In this document: positions 57,308 through 62,428 of the stretch, in pieces
Position numbering within the stretch: position 1 is the stretch's first letter
How the letters are laid out: each line of letters starts with the position of its first letter
Assembly (NCBI GenBank): GCA_004802705.1
Contig: SGPL01000144.1
Location: forward strand, 1 to 62,428
DNA length: 62,428 nt
Direction: 5' to 3'
From: Bondarzewia mesenterica
Taxonomy: Eukaryota; Basidiomycota; Agaricomycetes; Russulales; Bondarzewiaceae
Made by a program: the position numbers and the translations under genes
Notes under the pieces: model-generated
What the model saw: only the letters and a program-made list of their open reading frames with translations
Told to the model about the DNA's origin: nothing
Databases searched by the model: none

Positions 57308-58246
57308 TGTTGTGCTGAACTTGTATGGGAGAATTTCAAGGACAAAGTTGTGTAAGGATGACTGTAAGGCCTGATATATAATACCTGAGGCAGGAAGGTG
57401 ACGGAGGCCGGAGGGGTTGTAACGGTTACTGTCGACGCAATTCTCGCGCAATAGTCATATGTAGGCTCGACCAAACCCTCTCGTAATGCTAAGTCATAAG
57501 CCGCATTCATCAACCACTCAAGTAGCCTCGAATGAAGTCATTGAGATCGATATAGTAGCAGCGCCTTGGCGTGTTCTTTGGGGTAAGGTGAGATTCTTAG
57601 ATTCTAGATGAACTCAGAGTCAATGCATCATAACTTACTGTTGACGTTACGTCAAAGTCGTGCGATGCAGAGGCCCGAGTCCCGCAGCTGGATCTAGCAA
57701 ATGATTGCAACTGCGATCTACAGTTTCTCTCCCCCGAGTACTTACTGTGATGTACGTACGATACTTGCCGAGAGTAACTTACATAGAACAAAGTTATAAT
57801 GAGTGCTGCATGACCAACGACTTTACTTGTCTTGGAGCCGGCTTTGGGTCACTGTCAAGTAGCCCGACGGTCGACAGATCCGGAACAACAAAACTGTGTA
57901 GACGGCTGCATACGCACGACTGGAGAATCTTTGCATATACCGCGACGATACAATCCCCTGCCTCCTAGCAAAACCCCATCCATTAACAGATAATTAGCGG
58001 ACCAAGTAAAGAGCGTGTTGAGAGCAAAACCGAGATGGGAAGAGTTCGAGACAAGTGGGAGGCGATTCGATAAGGGCATAGAAACAGACTATATCTGTTC
58101 GGCGTGGACGGGTCGTAGAGCCATAAGCCAGGTAAGAGAAAGCAGAAATGGTATGGGGTATACTGACGAGAGAAAATACTATGAACATAGCGACGACTCC
58201 GAGAAAGGAAAATCGAATAAGGATGCGAATAAAGGTTCGGTAGCGC
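57308..58246. other. Intergenic region, cysteine synthase / ARF6
   Basis: 0.94 kb with only short open frames on both strands, none with conserved motifs. It holds the cysteine synthase promoter and the ARF6 3' end. No repeat or RNA gene is seen. Confidence 0.45.
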
Positions 58247-59082
<836 letters not shown>

Positions 59083-59498
59083 GTTGACTGGATGTCAGAG
59101 TAAGGTAAGGAGCGACGAGTAGGTAGAGGAATGCCTTGAGGCGAGGGGAAGTCGAAAGACGAATGGAGATGAGTGTGCCAGGAACTTTGTCACTTGCCAC
59201 CGCATAGTTTAACCTTCGGGACCCCGGAAAACCCCTGCATGCAATGCGTCAGTTCCCACCGACTATCAATGATCCATGGTGTAACACACGCTAGCACACG
59301 CCACTAAGTACAAAACTATTGCTCAAATATGACGACCATACATTATAGCACGCTTACGCCGGGAAAAAAAAAAGCAAATACATAACAGAACAGGGTATAC
59401 TTACGCGTGCATGATCGCGGACGATGATATCTAATAACAAATCCCAAAGAACCAGAAGTACAGTAAAAGTAATCAGTGAAACCCAACCCATCCTTGGC
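59083..59498. promoter_or_regulatory. ARF6 promoter and LRR gene 3' end
   Basis: 416 nt with an A10 run near 59365-59375. No coding signal. The LRR gene ends at 59499 on the same strand. Confidence 0.45.
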
Positions 59499-61670
59499 CT
59501 ATCCCGACGGTACACCCGTGCGCGCGAGCTGGCTCTGACTGAACACCTTCAACCAGCCCTCACCCATATCCGACCTCAAAGCCTCAACCCGCGCCCTGAA
59601 CGCATCCACATCTTTCAACTCCTCCGTCACCGGTCCCGTCTCCACAGCGGGCGCCTCAAAGACAGAAGCGCTGACGCGGGCCCGTCGCGCAGCAGATTTC
59701 TGAGTTCGGACACTGCCCGTGCGGTCCAACAGAGATTTGGTCGGGCATCGAGGAGATTCGAGGTCAGTAGACAATGCATGCTCCGTTTGTGAACGTTGGT
59801 GTCGAACCCTGGGCAAAGTGCCATGCGCCACGGTTTGCTGCGCTAATGACGAACGGAGCATTGCCGCAGCGTCAGGATGTGCAAAAGGCGAATTGGGTCC
59901 CTTCCCGGTGACTTCTTCACGACTGTCTACCATCCCGCTTGCCGTTGAAGGCCGCGAAGGACCCGCCGCTGAGCTGCCGTTACCTCGATCGCCGTCTCCC
60001 AGATCCACAATCCGCTTATTCTTCTTCCGCTTTCCCTTGCCAACAACGGATGGTGCCAGGTATGGTGAGGCATTACGGGAGGACATTGATGGGGGAAGCG
60101 TCGGACTGCTCGACGAACTTGCGCCATTGGTAGAAGAGAGTCCAGGCGAAGCAGCTGCACCAACGGGTACGATGGGCGGGGAATTGATCTTTGGAAGAGG
60201 ACGAGAAGATGTCATCTGTTCCGACGGGGCCGTCGTGAGGTTTTTCTTCTCGTAGAAGCCTGCTGCCGTCCCATCAAGCAGGATATTCTTCCCCTCCTTC
60301 CAGAAAACATCAAAACATTTGACGCGGTAGGCAGCCTCGAATTCGATAAAAGGGTTCCCTTCAACCCATACTTCGACAATATTGGGTAGGGTAGCTAGTC
60401 TTCCGACTTCGCCGCTCTCCTCGAGCAAATTATTGCGAATGTCAACTCGCTCCAATCCCATGAGTCTCTCAAGACCACATATAGACTCCAGTCGGTTATG
60501 AGACAGATTCAGAGTAAGAACCTGTCCCAGCATTTTGTAGATACCGAGCACAGAGTCAATCATGTTATCGGAAAGGTTGAGAGAAATGAGATTATAAAGC
60601 GTGGAGAGGCCCGGTGGAACGGATACCAGTAAATTTGAGGACAAGTCAAGGTGCGTCACAGAGGTGAGATATGGGAGCGGTGTCACAGGAAGGAAAGTCA
60701 AAGCATTATCTGCCAGAGATAGATACCGGAGGAAAGCCCATTTCGAAGAGGGCAGCTCAGAAGCAGTAAATTCAGGAGGTGAATGAGGCATAGCGCTTGT
60801 ATCTGTGTCTTCTGCTTCCTCAAAGTCTTCGGATATTGATTCTGGAAGTCGAGTGCTGTGAAATGAGGATTGCCTCGAAGGACCGCGGCTGATGTTCCTT
60901 CTCCGACCGGTCTCTGACCCTTCCCTTCGCGCTTGGTCGTCCGCCACGGCATCGATGAACACATCTGATACATCATTCAACCCACTCTTCTTGATCGTCA
61001 AGCTCCACAGGCTCTCCGCCAATTTGTCCCACCCCAACAGTGCCCTCGGGTCGATATCCACACATTCCAGGCTCTGCAGGTTCTTGAACACGTTAAGCGG
61101 CAACGCATTCTCATTCGGAGGATCGTCTGCCAGCTCGGCAATGTTCTTCGACCCAGGGGCATGCAACGAGAGCGCCGGCATCTTCGTGAAGCTGCTGTAA
61201 ATATACCTGAGCTCCTGGTCAACACTCGGCGGCTCCGGACGCCCCCACCAACCGGCACCAAGCGAAAGGCGTGAAACGGCTGAAAGAGAAGAACGGATGG
61301 AAGAAAGAGACATTGTTTCTGCCCTGTCACCGTCGGGGAATATCTTGACATAGTTCATCGGCCGGGACGGGCTGTCCACCTTTATGTCCAATGACCCGAT
61401 ATCGAAACCTGCTCCCTCCAGACGCATGAGGACATAGAAGAGGCGGTGAGTGTCAATGGAAAAAGCCAGAGACTTGGGTGCATTATTCGAGGCCTGCCCG
61501 CCATTGTCTGCAGCGAACCATGAGAGGGGATTAAAGGCGGATCCAGGGGTAGGGGTAGGCTTCCTCGAACGCCGCCGTCGTTGGAAGCCTGCCTCGGCGA
61601 GACGAGGTTCATTAGTGCGAATAAAAGATGCAATCCGTCGTAAATATTCGTCGCCAGGTTCAAGCCCCAT
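59499..61670 (-). CDS. Leucine-rich repeat protein, unknown function
   Basis: Single-exon gene of 723 residues, unusual here where most genes are heavily split. After a basic N-terminus (GFQRRRRSRKPTPTPGS), a conserved segment SLAFSIDTHRLFYVLMRLEG precedes MPALSLHAPGSKNIAEL. The LRRs run from about residue 190 to 460, with an acidic/Ser insertion between the first pair and the rest. Clear repeats are FLRYLSLADNALTFLPVTPL, SVTHLDLSSNLLVSVPPGLS, NLISLNLSDNMIDSVLGIYK, VLTLNLSHNRLESICGLERL and GLERVDIRNNLLEESGEVGR. The LRR cap is PNIVEVWVEGNPFIEFEAAY. The C-terminal third is disordered, with GKGKRKKNKRIVDLGDGD, a possible nuclear signal. Start: ATG at 61670 with context CCACCATGG; the open frame continues upstream to 61784 but into the shared promoter. 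Confidence 0.85.
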   Translation of the reverse strand: MGLEPGDEYLRRIASFIRTNEPRLAEAGFQRRRRSRKPTPTPGSAFNPLSWFAADNGGQASNNAPKSLAFSIDTHRLFYVLMRLEGAGFDIGSLDIKVDSPSRPMNYVKIFPDGDRAETMSLSSIRSSLSAVSRLSLGAGWWGRPEPPSVDQELRYIYSSFTKMPALSLHAPGSKNIAELADDPPNENALPLNVFKNLQSLECVDIDPRALLGWDKLAESLWSLTIKKSGLNDVSDVFIDAVADDQARREGSETGRRRNISRGPSRQSSFHSTRLPESISEDFEEAEDTDTSAMPHSPPEFTASELPSSKWAFLRYLSLADNALTFLPVTPLPYLTSVTHLDLSSNLLVSVPPGLSTLYNLISLNLSDNMIDSVLGIYKMLGQVLTLNLSHNRLESICGLERLMGLERVDIRNNLLEESGEVGRLATLPNIVEVWVEGNPFIEFEAAYRVKCFDVFWKEGKNILLDGTAAGFYEKKNLTTAPSEQMTSSRPLPKINSPPIVPVGAAASPGLSSTNGASSSSSPTLPPSMSSRNASPYLAPSVVGKGKRKKNKRIVDLGDGDRGNGSSAAGPSRPSTASGMVDSREEVTGKGPNSPFAHPDAAAMLRSSLAQQTVAHGTLPRVRHQRSQTEHALSTDLESPRCPTKSLLDRTGSVRTQKSAARRARVSASVFEAPAVETGPVTEELKDVDAFRARVEALRSDMGEGWLKVFSQSQLARTGVPSG

Positions 61671-61951
61671 GGTGGTCGCGTGTGGAGGAAGCAACAGGCG
61701 GGGGATTGCACTGTATGTCCAGTGCAGTATGCCAGTGTGTAACCTTGGTGTAACCGACTTCCCTCTCCTTGCCGCAACCTGCAACCTTTAGCCACCCAGC
61801 ATTACGTAACAGTACTCATACCTCCAGTCAAGGAACGCGTCACTTCTCCACTGCTTCAGCCATATCCATCGGTGCGTCACCTTCGTTTCGAACATTTGGC
61901 ACGATCAAACTCATCCTTCCTGATCATTTTGTGCTCTAGTCTGTGGTCGAC
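61671..61951. promoter_or_regulatory. Divergent promoter, LRR gene / RAD23
   Basis: 281 nt between divergent starts. No TATA box is evident on either side. Confidence 0.45.
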
Positions 61952-62428
61952 ATGAAAATTACGGTAAAAACGCTACAACAGAAGGTGTTTCAGGCAAGTG
62001 CTGCACCGATGCCCTACACCCTTGACCATGAACTTATAGAGCCAATCTAGGTCGATGCGGAGGGTTCAGAGACCGTGGGCGACTTGAAAAAGAAGATAAA
62101 TGAAAGTCAAGGTCATCCCGTAGAGAATCAGAAGATCATCTACTCAGGTGAGAAGCCATGGATATGCTCAAAACCCTCACAGTGCTCAAGCAGGAGTCCG
62201 TTCACAGGCAAGGTTCTGCCAGATGATAAGACCGTGGAGTCATGTCAGATCAAGGAGAAAGACTTTTTGGTGCTTATGGTGTCCAAGGTATGGTCATACA
62301 ATATCCATGCACGCTCGTAGATTCATGCGCTTTGCTTTGATCCTCAGCCTAAGCCCGCGCCTGTTGCCTCAACAAGTACCACCACTGCTTCGACGCCTGC
62401 AGCACCGGCTGAAGCACCCGCTGCTGAG
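61952..62428 (+). CDS. RAD23: UV excision repair protein Rad23 (5' part)
   Basis: Ubiquitin receptor that partners Rad4/XPC in nucleotide excision repair and shuttles substrates to the proteasome. Only the N-terminal part is in the window. The ubiquitin-like domain reads MKITVKTLQQKVFQVDAEGS, ETVGDLKKKINESQGHPVEN and KIIYSGKVLPDDKTVESCQI. It is followed by the Ala/Pro/Thr-rich linker (KPKPAPVASTSTTTASTPAA) that precedes the first UBA domain. Three introns are visible. The first, 61994-62050, starts CAG/GCAAGT and is a GC-AG intron: it restores VFQVDAEGS. The UBA and XPC-binding domains must lie beyond 62428. Confidence 0.93.

Overview
The window is nuclear DNA of a filamentous basidiomycete, most likely an agaricomycete. 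About 28 genes lie back to back on both strands. Most are cut by many introns of roughly 50-65 nt with GT-AG ends. The gene set is fungal: SNF4, a division-1 chitin synthase, EF-1alpha with seven coding introns plus a 5' UTR intron, ELP5, TIM17, an SSH4-type Rsp5 adaptor. I see no intact transposon, CRISPR array, rRNA gene or bacterial-type operon. Exon models were assembled by hand from reading frames and splice signals, so outer boundaries are firmer than some inner ones.

Layout. 1-1700: broken coding-like sequence. 1785-8650: SDR oxidoreductase (+), SNF4/AMPK gamma (-), SSH4-like SPRY protein (+), Hsp20 (-). 9449-11519: two single-pass membrane proteins in tandem (-). 11738-15947: cytosolic Asp-tRNA synthetase (-) divergent from aspartate aminotransferase (+). 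16164-22895: serine-rich protein (+), ELP5 (-), membrane GNAT (-), dienelactone hydrolase (+). 23176-24960: EF-1alpha (-). 25797-26800: a possible small membrane protein and a broken APH-type kinase. 27207-30198: DNA polymerase kappa (-). 31070-31886: a secreted RRGLP-repeat protein (-). 33137-37051: TIM17 (-) divergent from a zf-4CXXC_R1 nuclear protein (+). 37319-40179: SWS1-like SWIM protein (-) divergent from TRM11 (+). 40737-44709: MFS transporter (-) divergent from a U1-type zinc-finger splicing protein (+). 45180: intron-containing tRNA-Pro(CGG) (-). 45457-46986: R3H-associated-domain protein (+). 47288-54881: chitin synthase and a candidate shelterin TPP1/Est3-domain protein (both -), separated by a run of unresolved bases. 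55949-62428: cysteine synthase (-), ARF6 (-), LRR protein (-), and RAD23 (+), which runs off the end.

The neighbours do not form one pathway; this is ordinary fungal gene order. Several genes bear on genome maintenance (Pol kappa, SWS1, RAD23, the TPP1-like protein, the 4CXXC protein) and several on translation and tRNA modification (AspRS, EF-1alpha, ELP5, TRM11, tRNA-Pro). Five divergent pairs share compact promoters of about 150-460 bp.

The most interesting items are the TPP1/Est3-like telomere candidate, the small secreted protein with repeated dibasic RRGLP modules, four GC-AG introns, and two micro-exons, one of which carries part of the chitin synthase catalytic ED motif.
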